In this document: positions 34,970-43,763 of the stretch, piece by piece | Position numbering within the stretch: position 1 is the first letter of the stretch | How the letters are laid out: each line of letters begins with the position of its first letter | DNA from: Desulfitobacterium_A nosdiversum | GTDB lineage: Bacteria > Bacillota > Desulfitobacteriia > Desulfitobacteriales > Desulfitobacteriaceae | Direction of reading: 5' to 3' | DNA: 64,000 nucleotides | Assembly: GCF_049860565.1 (NCBI RefSeq) | Contig: NZ_CP172056.1 | Location: forward strand, 2,294,001-2,358,000 | Program-made: the position numbers and the translations under genes | The notes under the pieces: generated by a model | What the model was told of the DNA's origin: nothing | What the model saw: only the letters and a program-made list of their open reading frames with translations | Databases searched by the model: none

Positions 34970-37279
34970 TTGGGAAAAAGGAGATGCTTAATAACGAAAC
35001 AAGATAAGTGTTCTAAGGAAGCAAAGACTTTTTTCCTTAATGGAATTGTACAGGGCGTAGGTTTTCGCCCCTTTGTTTTTAGGCTTGCTCATGAAATGGG
35101 AATTAAAGGATGGGTTAGTAACTCGAGTCGTGGCGTAACGATTTATGCCGAAGGAGATAATCTAAATTTATTCCATGAACGATTGATTAAGGAAGCCCCG
35201 CCCTTATCCAAAATCGTTACTATGCGAACGGAAAACAGCACATGTAAAAACTGTGAAACATTTAAAATTATTCAAAGCGAAGCGGAGCAGGAAGCGAACG
35301 TTTTGATTGCGCCGGATGTAGCAACATGTCAGGATTGCCTTAAAGACATGGCTGATCCAGCAAACCCGCGCTATCAGTTCCCGTTTACCAATTGTACGAA
35401 TTGCGGACCGCGCTATACTATAATTCGCGATGTACCTTATGATCGCGAACAAACCACGATGTCTAAGTTTCCAATGTGCGGAACCTGTGCATCTGAATAC
35501 CATAATCCCGAAGATCGGCGTTTTCATGCTCAACCCATTGCTTGTCCAGATTGCGGACCTAAGGTACAACTTGTAGATGCTCAGGGACAGATACTTCCCG
35601 GAATTGGAGTTGAGCAGCTGGCTCAAGGGGCAATCCTCGCAGTCAAGGGGCTGGGAGGGTTTCATCTTGTCTGCGATGCTCGCAATACGCAAACAGTCCA
35701 GCGCCTGCGTGAACGAAAGGAGCGAGGGGCAAAACCTTTTGCTTTAATGGTTCGGTCGGTGGAGAAAGCCCGTGAAGAGGTTATAATCAGCCAACTGGAG
35801 GAAAATTTGTTAAAGAGTATGGCTGCGCCGATCGTCATTTTAGAACGCCGGTCGAAACATTTGAATTCTTTGCCGGAGGAAATTGCCCCGGGTATAAATA
35901 CCCTAGGAATGATGCTTCCCTATACTCCAATTCACCATCTCTTATTTGAGGGAACTTATGATTTTTTGGTCATGACCAGTGCCAATCTTAGCGGCAGGCC
36001 ACTAATATATAAAAATGAGGATGCGTTGGAAGGCTTAAAGGGAATTGCAGATTATTTTCTGATTCATGACCGGGATATTTATCATCCTTGTGACGATTCT
36101 GTAGTTCAGGTCATCGGTGAGAAGTCTGTTTTTTTTCGCCGGGCTCGCGGCTATGTACCGCTTCCAATTATGATGTCCTCCTATCATATTAAGACTCCGT
36201 TTCTCGGAGTTGGAGGAGAACTTAAAAATGCTTTCTGTTTGGCCTCAGGGGAACGGGCTTTTGTCAGTCAATACTTAGGTGATATGGAAGGGTATGAAAA
36301 TCTGCAACGTTTTTATCAAGAACTGGATTCCTTTCAAAGAGTTGTTAATATTACGCCTCAAGCTCTTGCCTATGACAAACATCCGAACTATGAGCTGACC
36401 CGCTTTGCTTTAGAACAGCCATTGCCTAAACATCCCGTTCAGCATCATCATGCTCACCTTGTAAGTGTGTTGGGGGAATGGGATAGAACGGAGCCGACTT
36501 TAGGAATTATTTGTGATGGAACAGGGCTTGGAGAGGATGGATGTATTTGGGGCTTTGAAGTTTTGTTCGGAAATGCCAAAGGCTATCAGCGCAAAGGCCA
36601 TCTCGAATATTTACCGCTTCCCGGCGGGGACGCAGGGTCGAAACATCCGTTACGTCTGGCTTATGCTTATCTGAAAACTCTCCTGACAGAGGAAGAGTGG
36701 GTTGAAACGGAGCCTTTTTGGAGTGGACTATCTGCAGTGGAACGCCAAATTTTAGATCGTCAACTTAAAACAGGATTTCAAGTTTTTCAGACCTCAAGCG
36801 CCGGGCGGCTTTTTGATGCGGTCAGCGGTTTACTGGGGGTCTGCCGAAAGGTCACTTATGAGGGACAGGCTGCGATTGAGTTGGAAAGTACGGCTCAAAG
36901 GTTTAAGTTGAAGAATCACTTGGAAGATAAACATTATTCATATAAAATGAGCGTTGAGAATGATGAAATTATTCTTAGAATCGGAATGATTTTTAAAGAG
37001 CTCATGAGAGATCTTTTGTTGGGGGTAAGCCTTGAGGAGATAGCCTATCGCTTTCATCTATCGCTTGCTCATGCTATAGTAGATCTTGCAGTTGAACTGC
37101 AGATTGAAAAAGGTCCCCTGGTTTTGAGCGGAGGGGTTTTTCAAAACAAGCTTCTGACTGAAGCTATACTTAAACTATGTCAAGAGAAGGAACTTGAAGT
37201 CTTACGATCACGAACTCTTCCTCCCGGAGACGGAGGACTTGCTTTCGGGCAATTATTGATTGCAAATGAGGTGTTATAA
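34970..37279 (+). CDS. hypF: Carbamoyltransferase HypF
   Basis: The protein of ~769 residues has an acylphosphatase domain (LNGIVQGVGFRPFVFRLA), two zinc fingers (CQDCLKDM...CTNCGPRY and CGTCASEY...CPDCGPKV), a YrdC-like domain (LAVKGLGGFHLVCDA, RKERGAKPFALM) and a Kae1-like domain (VQHHHAHLVSVLGEW, GVFQNKLL). It makes the thiocarbamate that becomes cyanide on HypE. The start is uncertain: TTG 34970 has no clear ribosome site, and AAAAAGGAG lies inside the frame at ~34975-34982 with no standard start codon after it. Confidence 0.95.
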   Translation: MGKRRCLITKQDKCSKEAKTFFLNGIVQGVGFRPFVFRLAHEMGIKGWVSNSSRGVTIYAEGDNLNLFHERLIKEAPPLSKIVTMRTENSTCKNCETFKIIQSEAEQEANVLIAPDVATCQDCLKDMADPANPRYQFPFTNCTNCGPRYTIIRDVPYDREQTTMSKFPMCGTCASEYHNPEDRRFHAQPIACPDCGPKVQLVDAQGQILPGIGVEQLAQGAILAVKGLGGFHLVCDARNTQTVQRLRERKERGAKPFALMVRSVEKAREEVIISQLEENLLKSMAAPIVILERRSKHLNSLPEEIAPGINTLGMMLPYTPIHHLLFEGTYDFLVMTSANLSGRPLIYKNEDALEGLKGIADYFLIHDRDIYHPCDDSVVQVIGEKSVFFRRARGYVPLPIMMSSYHIKTPFLGVGGELKNAFCLASGERAFVSQYLGDMEGYENLQRFYQELDSFQRVVNITPQALAYDKHPNYELTRFALEQPLPKHPVQHHHAHLVSVLGEWDRTEPTLGIICDGTGLGEDGCIWGFEVLFGNAKGYQRKGHLEYLPLPGGDAGSKHPLRLAYAYLKTLLTEEEWVETEPFWSGLSAVERQILDRQLKTGFQVFQTSSAGRLFDAVSGLLGVCRKVTYEGQAAIELESTAQRFKLKNHLEDKHYSYKMSVENDEIILRIGMIFKELMRDLLLGVSLEEIAYRFHLSLAHAIVDLAVELQIEKGPLVLSGGVFQNKLLTEAILKLCQEKELEVLRSRTLPPGDGGLAFGQLLIANEVL

Positions 37280-37280
37280 G

Positions 37281-37508
37281 ATGTGTTTAGCTATTCCGGC
37301 TAAGGTTGTTTCATTAGAAGGTTCTATTGCAAAAGTTGATATGATGGGCAATGAACGTGCTATTGGCACAGACTTGGTTCCCGAGGTCAAGATTGGGGAT
37401 TATGTATTAGTACATGCAGGTTTTGCCATTGAAGTCATAGAGAAAGAGATCGCGCAGGAAACGGAAGCACTTTGGATGGAGGTTGCTCATGCCTATGAAG
37501 AGGAATAA
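37281..37508 (+). CDS. hypC: Hydrogenase assembly chaperone HypC
   Basis: ATG 37281 is chosen because HypC must start Met-Cys (MCLAIPAKVVSLEG); Cys2 carries the Fe(CN)2CO unit with HypD. GAGGTG lies eight bases upstream, and the gene begins one base after the hypF stop. The protein has 75 residues. Confidence 0.95.
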   Translation: MCLAIPAKVVSLEGSIAKVDMMGNERAIGTDLVPEVKIGDYVLVHAGFAIEVIEKEIAQETEALWMEVAHAYEEE

Positions 37509-38583
37509 CGATTTGGCAGTGAAGGCTGACGGCTATCTCGCAGAAATCCAGACGTTAGCGGGGAACCCGTTTACCATTATGGAGATTTGCGGAACTCATA
37601 CGGTTGCTATTGCTAAAAACGCACTGCGCGAGCTCTTGCCGGATACCGTTCGTTTGATTTCCGGTCCGGGGTGTCCGGTATGTGTAACGGATAATAGTGA
37701 TATTGATCGATTTCTTTATTTAGCAGCCCAGCCTAATGTGATTACGGCAACCTTTGGTGATATGATTCGGGTGCCGGGGACGGAAAAAAACCTGCAGACG
37801 TTGCGAGCCGAGGGAGCAGACGTCCGGGTAGTTTATTCCACGCAAGAAGCTCTGAAGTTAGCTCGTGAAAACCCAAACAAAGAGGTTGTTTTTCTCGGTA
37901 TTGGATTTGAAACAACGGTTCCGACGGTTGCGGTGAGTCTTGAGACCGCGAAAAGGGAAGAAATTAAAAATTACAGCGTTTTATCTCTGCACAAGGTCGT
38001 TCCTCCTGTTTTAAAATTATTGGCGGAGGATGAAAAACTTGTTGTCGATGCCTTTCTCGATCCAGGGCATGTTTGTGCGATTATCGGCATTGAACCGATT
38101 CGGTTTATGGCTGAAGACTATGGAAAACCGGGTGTTGTCACGGGCTTTGAAGCTCTCGATATCTTGGAAGCTGTCGCAATGCTTTTAAGGCAGCGGGCAG
38201 AAGGACGTTCGGAGATTGAAATTCAGTATAAACGCGTGGTAAAGGCAGAAGGAAACCTGCATGCTCAAGAGATAATTAAAAAGGTATTTGAACCTGTTGA
38301 TGCTTCGTGGCGGGGGATTGGCTTGATTCCTTCCAGTGGCTTAGGGATACGAGAGGAGTTTGCGGCATGGGATGCAGCCCGCAAATTTTCCTTACCGATC
38401 TTTCATTCAAAGGAAACTCCGGGCTGCCGGTGCGGCGAGGTTCTAAAAGGACTTATTTACCCCACGCAATGTCCTTTGTTTGCCCGACATTGCACTCCGC
38501 TGAAGCCTGTAGGACCGTGCATGGTCTCTGCCGAGGGATCTTGCGCGGCTTATTATCGCTACGCACAAGGGAGTGTGAATTAA
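37489..38583 (+). CDS. hypD: Hydrogenase iron-cofactor scaffold HypD
   Basis: ATG 37489 is six bases after GGAGG (37478-37482) and overlaps hypC by 20 bases. The ~364-residue protein contains MEICGTHTVAI, the [4Fe-4S] and active-site region SGPGCPVCVT, PGHVCAIIG, FHSKETPGCRCGEVL and the C-terminal CPLFARHCTP. It builds the Fe(CN)2CO group with HypC and HypE. Confidence 0.95.
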   Translation: MPMKRNNDLAVKADGYLAEIQTLAGNPFTIMEICGTHTVAIAKNALRELLPDTVRLISGPGCPVCVTDNSDIDRFLYLAAQPNVITATFGDMIRVPGTEKNLQTLRAEGADVRVVYSTQEALKLARENPNKEVVFLGIGFETTVPTVAVSLETAKREEIKNYSVLSLHKVVPPVLKLLAEDEKLVVDAFLDPGHVCAIIGIEPIRFMAEDYGKPGVVTGFEALDILEAVAMLLRQRAEGRSEIEIQYKRVVKAEGNLHAQEIIKKVFEPVDASWRGIGLIPSSGLGIREEFAAWDAARKFSLPIFHSKETPGCRCGEVLKGLIYPTQCPLFARHCTPLKPVGPCMVSAEGSCAAYYRYAQGSVN

Positions 38584-39575
38584 TGGAACGCATTATGATG
38601 GCCCACGGAAGCGGCGGGAGACTTAGTCACGAATTGATTAGTACTCTTTTTCAGAAATATTTAGGCAATTCGTATTTGGATCAGATGAATGATGCGACAG
38701 TTCTGCCGGGTCAGGCTCAGATTGCTGTAACCACTGACTCGTTTGTCATTTCCCCGCTTTTTTTCCGAGGGGGAAATATCGGTAAGCTTGCGGTATGCGG
38801 TACAGTTAATGATCTGGCAGTGAGCGGAGCTATTCCTCAGTTTTTAACGCTCGCGCTTATCTTAGAAGAAGGCTTTCCCTTGGAGAAATTAGAACGAATT
38901 ATTCAGAGCATTGCCGGGACTGTCTCTCATGCCGGCGTAAAAATTGTATGCGGTGATACAAAAGTCGTGGAGCGGGGGAGTGCGGATCAAATTTTTATAA
39001 ACACAACAGGAATCGGATATAGGATGGAGCGCTTAGTCGGACCGGCGCAGATTCAACCAGGAGACGAGATTCTCATTACCGGAACGATCGGAGATCATGG
39101 GATTGCCATTTTATCAGAGCGTGAAGGCCTTGAATTTCAAACTCCTGTCGTCAGTGACTGTGCACCTTTAAATGGGCTGATTGACGCTTTTTATCAGCCA
39201 GGCGTTAAATGTATGCGAGATCCCACGCGGGGCGGTGTAGCGACGACATTAAATGAATTGGCTCAGCAAGCAGGTGTCAGCATGCTGTTAGAAGAAGTTA
39301 ATTTACCCGTTTTACCCAGTGTTGAAGGTGCCTGTGCAATGTTGGGGCTTGAGCCGCTTTATTTAGCCAATGAAGGGAAAGCTTTAGTTATTGTTTCACC
39401 AAGTGCGGCTGAGGAAGTTTTGAAGAAGATGAAGAATCATCCTTTAGGACGCTATGCAGCGCGTATCGGAAAAGTTCAGGCTGAAAATTCCGGACGAGTT
39501 CTATTAGAGACACCATTAGGGGGAAAACGAATTTTGGGTATGCTTGAAGGAGAACATCTTCCCCGGATATGTTAA
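38583..39575 (+). CDS. hypE: Hydrogenase maturation protein HypE
   Basis: ATG 38583 shares bases with the hypD stop (TAATG) and gives the proper N-terminus MERIMMAHGSGGRLSHELI. The far upstream start of the same frame is only an open extension through hypD. The 330-residue PurM-fold protein ends PRIC, and the last Cys is the carrier of the thiocarboxamide/thiocyanate. Other motifs are TTDSFVISPLFF and CMRDPTRGGVATTLNE. Confidence 0.96.
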   Translation: MERIMMAHGSGGRLSHELISTLFQKYLGNSYLDQMNDATVLPGQAQIAVTTDSFVISPLFFRGGNIGKLAVCGTVNDLAVSGAIPQFLTLALILEEGFPLEKLERIIQSIAGTVSHAGVKIVCGDTKVVERGSADQIFINTTGIGYRMERLVGPAQIQPGDEILITGTIGDHGIAILSEREGLEFQTPVVSDCAPLNGLIDAFYQPGVKCMRDPTRGGVATTLNELAQQAGVSMLLEEVNLPVLPSVEGACAMLGLEPLYLANEGKALVIVSPSAAEEVLKKMKNHPLGRYAARIGKVQAENSGRVLLETPLGGKRILGMLEGEHLPRIC

Positions 39576-39648
39576 GGAATACTCTAAACTATAACTTAAG
39601 ATAAATATTAAAGTGATTGAAAATTTTTTGAAGTTAAGTAATAAATAG

Positions 39649-39688
39649 AACGCCAATTTGAGTATATTCAAACTCAGTTGGCGTTTTA
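39649..39688 (+). terminator. Terminator of hypFCDE
   Basis: AACGCCAA-TTGAGT pairs with ACTCA-TTGGCGTT and TTTATT follows. Confidence 0.85.
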
Positions 39689-39967
39689 TTATAAGATATT
39701 TCGATGTAAAATATAAAAAAATTAAATAAAAATAATCAATTCTTCATAGACAAAAACAATATATATGTTAAAATATTACACGTAGTCAAAAATGAGGGAA
39801 GACGACCAGTATATAAATAAAAATGGTCGTTTGTGGTATGGGGAGTAGATTGTGCAATTTTTACCAATTTCGTACATGACCCCATATTCACATTTCCAAA
39901 CTATCGAACAAAGGAGGGTAGAATCAGTCAGCTGATTTTATTAAATCATAAGGAGGGAAAAGGAACT
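39689..39967 (+). other. Leader region of the hexahaem cytochrome gene
   Basis: No gene is found. ACGACCA (39802-39808) and TGGTCGT (39824-39830) form a 7-bp inverted repeat with a 15-base AT-rich loop, which could be an operator or RNA hairpin in the leader. AGGAGGG at ~39951 serves the cytochrome gene. Confidence 0.4.
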
Positions 39968-41059
39968 GTGAAAAAGCTTAAACATCTCATTTTAAGCGCA
40001 GGATTGCTTTCAATGGTTGCCTTAGTTGCAGTTGGATGCGGATCTACGCAAACGGCTGCGCCTAAAGCCGATGCTACGAAAACAACTGCAACGGCTGCGG
40101 CTACATATGTCGGTGATGACACATGTAATTCCTGTCATGGCACAAAGGTTACAGCATTCCATACCACGAAACACTCAACGGCATTCCAACCTCTTTCGGC
40201 TTTCAAGTTAAGTAACGCTCCTACAACGTTAACCCTTTTTGACGGGGTTGATACCAACAACACCAAGCCAACACAAGTTGATCTTTCAAAAATTAAAATC
40301 TATGGCGTTATGATGAACGAATATGTCATGGCTGAGGTCCCTGGATTTAAAAATAAGATTTACCGCATCGCAAAACTCGTTAAGAACGGGGATCAATATA
40401 CTCTTGATGCCGCTAAATCTGTTGATGTTGACAAAGATGGCAAACCAGACTGGCAGGCAGCGGACGGTACAAGCTGTGCAAGCTGCCATGCCCCCGGCGT
40501 TCCCGCCAACTCACCATCCGCAGGAATTTCTTGTGAATCTTGCCACGGTCCCGGAAGCAACCATGTTGCCGCACCGGACGATAAGAAAAAAGGTACGATC
40601 ATGGCATCACCAAGAAATGCACTTCCAGACAGCGATACTTGTCTCAAATGTCATAATTCCGATCCGGTGAAAGATGCAACAACAGGTGCTATTGTTACTA
40701 ATAACCATCAAGGAACACGGGATTGGGCCTTTAGTAAACATAATACAAGCGGAATGACTAATGGTTGCTTAACCTGTCATGGACCGCATAAAGCGAACGC
40801 AAACGGTGTGCTGATTAAGAAGGATAACCCAGTGGATATTTGTAATTCTTGCCACGAGGGCAAAATTGATCAAGCTAAACTTGATGCAATTATGTGGAAA
40901 AATACAACAGATCCCAACGGTCATGTTACTCGTGATCATAGCTTCGGAGCTATGAAGTATCAAGACATGGGTGATGATCCGGCAACTAAACAGATTGAGA
41001 TTAAGAACCAAACTTACCTTGATATCATCAAAAAGGCACTGCCTGACCTCGCAAAATAA
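39968..41059 (+). CDS. Hexahaem c-type cytochrome lipoprotein
   Basis: GTG 39968 follows AGGAGGG. The longer frame from 39833 has no ribosome site. The 363-residue protein has a lipoprotein signal (LLSMVALVAVGC, Cys ~23) and six CxxCH haem motifs: CNSCH, CASCH, CESCH, CLKCH, CLTCH and CNSCH. The pattern resembles the cytochrome c554/multihaem family that carries electrons outside the membrane. It lies before a NapC/NirT-type tetrahaem protein, a likely quinol-side donor. The terminal acceptor is unknown. Confidence 0.88.
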   Translation: MKKLKHLILSAGLLSMVALVAVGCGSTQTAAPKADATKTTATAAATYVGDDTCNSCHGTKVTAFHTTKHSTAFQPLSAFKLSNAPTTLTLFDGVDTNNTKPTQVDLSKIKIYGVMMNEYVMAEVPGFKNKIYRIAKLVKNGDQYTLDAAKSVDVDKDGKPDWQAADGTSCASCHAPGVPANSPSAGISCESCHGPGSNHVAAPDDKKKGTIMASPRNALPDSDTCLKCHNSDPVKDATTGAIVTNNHQGTRDWAFSKHNTSGMTNGCLTCHGPHKANANGVLIKKDNPVDICNSCHEGKIDQAKLDAIMWKNTTDPNGHVTRDHSFGAMKYQDMGDDPATKQIEIKNQTYLDIIKKALPDLAK

Positions 41060-41070
41060 AAAACAAAGTG

Positions 41071-41117
41071 AATGGCGGAACCCGTTAATGGCGGAACCCG
41101 TGAAGGGTTCCGCCATT
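41071..41117. repeat. Tandem stem arms able to form alternative hairpins
   Basis: AATGGCGGAACCCGT occurs at 41071-41085 and again at 41087-41101. The reverse complement GGGTTCCGCCATT lies once at 41105-41117. Either arm can pair with it. No T run follows. Confidence 0.7.
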
Positions 41118-41282
41118 AAAAATCTCTAAGAAAATTATTATTTAGGTTACGGATTAAGACTTTCTTTTTGTAAATTATAAGTTGAAAATTTTAAAATTAG
41201 TACAAATGACCTCTCAGCAAATCGTTAAAAATAATGTATTATGAGGGCTGTATATATCTGGAACGAGAGGAGAAAGAAGAAA

Positions 41283-41810
41283 TTGAGTATTGACCGCAAT
41301 GAGGCAGAAAAAGAAGGTAAGCCGAAAAACAAAGCTAAAAAAATCATTTTGTTATCGTCTCTTTCTGCTGTCATACTTATTGCTCTTGCTGTCGTGGGGA
41401 TGCACTTCACCTCGCAACCGAGTTTTTGCGCGAGTTGCCATGAAATGCAGTCGCAAGTTACAGCTTGGAGTACTGGCCCGCATAAGGATGTAACATGTTT
41501 AAGCTGCCATGCAAGCCCGGGAACAGTTGGCTACGTTACCGCTAAGATTAATGGGCTAAATCAGGTTTATGAGCATGTCACAAACCAAATTCCTGATCAA
41601 ATTGAAGCCCATGTTGATCCTGCAGCCTGTATTGCTTGTCATTCCGGGAATAACAGTGCATTCCCCAAAGCCAAAAACATCAATTTAACCTCGGGAGAAT
41701 TGGCACCTAAGATGAATCATGCACCAATCCTTCAATCCAACATATCATGCGTTACGTGTCATAAGAATGTTGGACATGGTCAACCCAATGAGGCAGCAAA
41801 ACAAAGCTAA
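41283..41810 (+). CDS. NapC/NirT-type tetrahaem cytochrome c
   Basis: TTG 41283 lies 10 bases after GAGAGGAG (41265-41272). ATG 41241 has no ribosome site. The 175-residue protein has a basic N-terminus and one membrane helix (IILLSSLSAVILIALAVVGM). Four haem sites follow: CASCHEMQ, CLSCHAS, CIACHSG and CVTCHKN, with a QVYEHVTNQ segment between the second and third. This is the NrfH/NapC quinol-dehydrogenase architecture. It probably feeds the hexahaem lipoprotein encoded upstream. Confidence 0.88.
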   Translation: MSIDRNEAEKEGKPKNKAKKIILLSSLSAVILIALAVVGMHFTSQPSFCASCHEMQSQVTAWSTGPHKDVTCLSCHASPGTVGYVTAKINGLNQVYEHVTNQIPDQIEAHVDPAACIACHSGNNSAFPKAKNINLTSGELAPKMNHAPILQSNISCVTCHKNVGHGQPNEAAKQS

Positions 41811-41825
41811 TTTAAATATTCCGCA

Positions 41826-41855
41826 AGAGTCTGTTCTCACAGGCTCTATTTTTTT
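41826..41855 (+). terminator. Terminator after cytochrome genes
   Basis: AGAGTCTGT and ACAGGCTCT form a stem with one G-T, and a seven-base T run follows. hgcA therefore begins a new transcription unit. Confidence 0.88.
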
Positions 41856-41938
41856 ACTTCATCATATAGACATTTATCGATATAATAAATATAATTTAAT
41901 TGTTGATTAGATTTTGTACGAAAAGAGAGTGCAGAAGG

Positions 41939-42943
41939 ATGGAACTGCTTACAAAAAGAGAGATAAAAATAACGCCAACCTCTGATGAGCTGACGCTTCA
42001 CGATATAGTAGGCTCATGGAAAGTTCGGTGGGGCATTAATCGAATGAATTATAAGATAGATCCAGGTCTTTATACTGTGGGTAAACCACACAGTAAGTCT
42101 CCTGTTTTAGTCAGCGCAAACTACAAGCTTAGCTTTGACATGCTTCGAAAAGAATTAAAAGGGATTGATGCATGGCTTCTCGTTCTTGACACAAAGGGTG
42201 TCAATGTGTGGTGTGCCGCAGGAAAGGGTACTTTTGGAACCTCCGAACTGATCAATAGAATCGGCAGTACACAACTTTTAAAGCTGGTCGAGCATAAAAC
42301 GCTGATTTTACCTCAACTGGGAGCACCCGGTATAAAGGCCTATGAAATTACGAAGTACACAGGGTTCAAGGTGATTTATGGTCCGGTCAGGGCAAGTGAT
42401 ATTCGGGCTTTTCTCAAATCAGGAATGAAAGCCGCTAAAGAAATGAGAACGGTTAAGTTCAGCGCTTATGATCGACTGATATTAACCCCAATAGAATTAG
42501 TTCATACGTTCAGGCCTTCCTTAATTATTTTTGGATTTCTCTTTTTGCTCAATATAGCAGGAATTGGTCCTTTTGATATTATTGATTTCTATGCTTATGC
42601 AGGAGCTGTAATTGTGGGGTGTATTCTAACCCCGGTTCTGTTGCCTTGGATTCCAGGCCGAGCTTTTGCTTGGAAGGGTTGGTTGCTTGGAGTGGCATGG
42701 ATTATCGGTGTTAATCTGATCAATGGGTGGCCAGGTCAATTGCAATATAGCAGTTTAAGAGCAATTGCCTATATGCTTCTTTTGCCCCCTGTCTCGGCTT
42801 ACCTTGCCATGAACTTTACAGGATCAACAACATATACCTCTTTTTCAGGTGTCTTAAAGGAAATGAGAATAGCTATTCCTGTAATGATCATTTCACTCTT
42901 TCTTGGTGGAGTGCTTATTTTAATAGAGAGCTTTATCCGTTAG
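41939..42943 (+). CDS. hgcA: Mercury methylation corrinoid protein HgcA
   Basis: The 334-residue protein has the N-terminal corrinoid-binding domain (GINRMNYKIDPGLYTVGKP, SPVLVSANYKLSFD) and the diagnostic cap-helix motif NVWCAAGK at residues 89-96. Cys92 matches the essential cobalt-coordinating Cys of known HgcA. Five C-terminal membrane helices follow (from FGFLFLLNIAGIG to IISLFLGGVLILIESF). HgcA transfers a methyl group from methylcobalamin to Hg(II). It is followed at 60 bases by hgcB. The related CO dehydrogenase corrinoid protein lacks both the motif and the helices. Confidence 0.95.
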   Translation: MELLTKREIKITPTSDELTLHDIVGSWKVRWGINRMNYKIDPGLYTVGKPHSKSPVLVSANYKLSFDMLRKELKGIDAWLLVLDTKGVNVWCAAGKGTFGTSELINRIGSTQLLKLVEHKTLILPQLGAPGIKAYEITKYTGFKVIYGPVRASDIRAFLKSGMKAAKEMRTVKFSAYDRLILTPIELVHTFRPSLIIFGFLFLLNIAGIGPFDIIDFYAYAGAVIVGCILTPVLLPWIPGRAFAWKGWLLGVAWIIGVNLINGWPGQLQYSSLRAIAYMLLLPPVSAYLAMNFTGSTTYTSFSGVLKEMRIAIPVMIISLFLGGVLILIESFIR

Positions 42944-43002
42944 TAAATATGATGGCGATTCGTTGATAGTTGTTCTGAGACTAAACCCAAGGAGTGAATA
43001 AT

Positions 43003-43293
43003 ATGAAACATCAATACTTAAAAAATGTTGTTACTTTAAAGTTAAATGCGGAACGGTGTACTGGCTGCGGTCAGTGTATTGAAGTTTGTCCGCATCGGGT
43101 ATTTGTACTGAGTGACGGTAAGTCGGTTATCAGAGATAAAGACCGTTGCATAGAATGCGGAGCTTGTGTCAAAAATTGTCCGTTTAATGCTTTAGAAGTT
43201 AATCCTGGGGTAGGGTGTGCTTCTGCTATCATCAAGGGGTGGCTGACCGGGAGTGAACCGAGCTGCGATTGTTCTGACGGCAGCTGCTGTTAG
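43003..43293 (+). CDS. hgcB: Ferredoxin-like mercury methylation protein HgcB
   Basis: ATG 43003 follows AAGGAGTG. The 96-residue protein has two [4Fe-4S] motifs (CTGCGQCIEVCP at 19-30 and CIECGACVKNCP at 49-60), the conserved lone Cys72 (GVGCAS) and a vicinal Cys pair at the C-terminus (GSCC, 95-96). These are the features that define HgcB. It is thought to reduce HgcA cobalt and to pass Hg(II). Its stop overlaps that of the convergent DUF3052 gene by four bases. Confidence 0.95.
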   Translation: MKHQYLKNVVTLKLNAERCTGCGQCIEVCPHRVFVLSDGKSVIRDKDRCIECGACVKNCPFNALEVNPGVGCASAIIKGWLTGSEPSCDCSDGSCC

Positions 43294-43682
43294 TCAACTT
43301 TCATAGGCTTAACGCGCATGGCGGACCAGGTCTCGTCAATCGAAATCAGGGAAACCCCTTCATAATTTGTTTCACGCAGCAACGATTGCAAGAGATCTCG
43401 ACTGAGATCAGATTTAAGTTTGGATGATTTTTTAGGATAGGATACCCAAAGTATTCCGTCGGGTTTTAAATGTTTGTAGACCCCTTCTAAAGCATTTTTA
43501 AGTTCAGAGCTATCATGGACGAACAGGTGAATAAAGTCTGCGTCATTTTTGGGCATATCCGTTAATATTTTATGCTCAGGCAACTCGTTCTGCAGTTTAG
43601 TAATGAAATCATCAGGAGCATTTACGAGGGTGGCCCCATGAACCTTATGCAATAAGAGTTTTTTAGCGAGATCTTGAGCCAT
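43290..43682 (-). CDS. DUF3052-like protein
   Basis: ATG 43682 follows AAGGAGA. The 131-residue protein (ATLVNAPDDFITKL, DADFIHLFVHDSSEL, LKPDGILWVSYPKKSSKLKS, DETWSAMRVKP) matches the DUF3052 pattern. It looks like a methyltransferase-fold half without a SAM motif. Its function is not known. It is a separate unit converging on hgcB. Confidence 0.7.
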   Translation of the reverse strand: MAQDLAKKLLLHKVHGATLVNAPDDFITKLQNELPEHKILTDMPKNDADFIHLFVHDSSELKNALEGVYKHLKPDGILWVSYPKKSSKLKSDLSRDLLQSLLRETNYEGVSLISIDETWSAMRVKPMKVD

Positions 43683-43763
43683 TTTTATCTCTCCTTCATT
43701 TTGTTGTACTAAATAGGGAAGGCGATTCAATTATTCGTCCCTATTGTACATACCATTTTATTA

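Noticed and set aside
38307..38582. Upstream extension of the hypE frame to 422 residues
   Set aside because: It overlaps hypD fully. The conserved HypE N-terminus begins at ATG 38583, coupled to the hypD stop.
41071..41117. CRISPR-like repeat
   Set aside because: There are only two adjacent copies with a two-base spacer. It is a duplicated hairpin arm. No CRISPR array is present in the window.
41900..41938. Longer N-terminus for HgcA from TTG 41900
   Set aside because: There is no ribosome site, and the extra residues are rich in Arg and Cys and unlike HgcA proteins. ATG 41939 places the key Cys at position 92.
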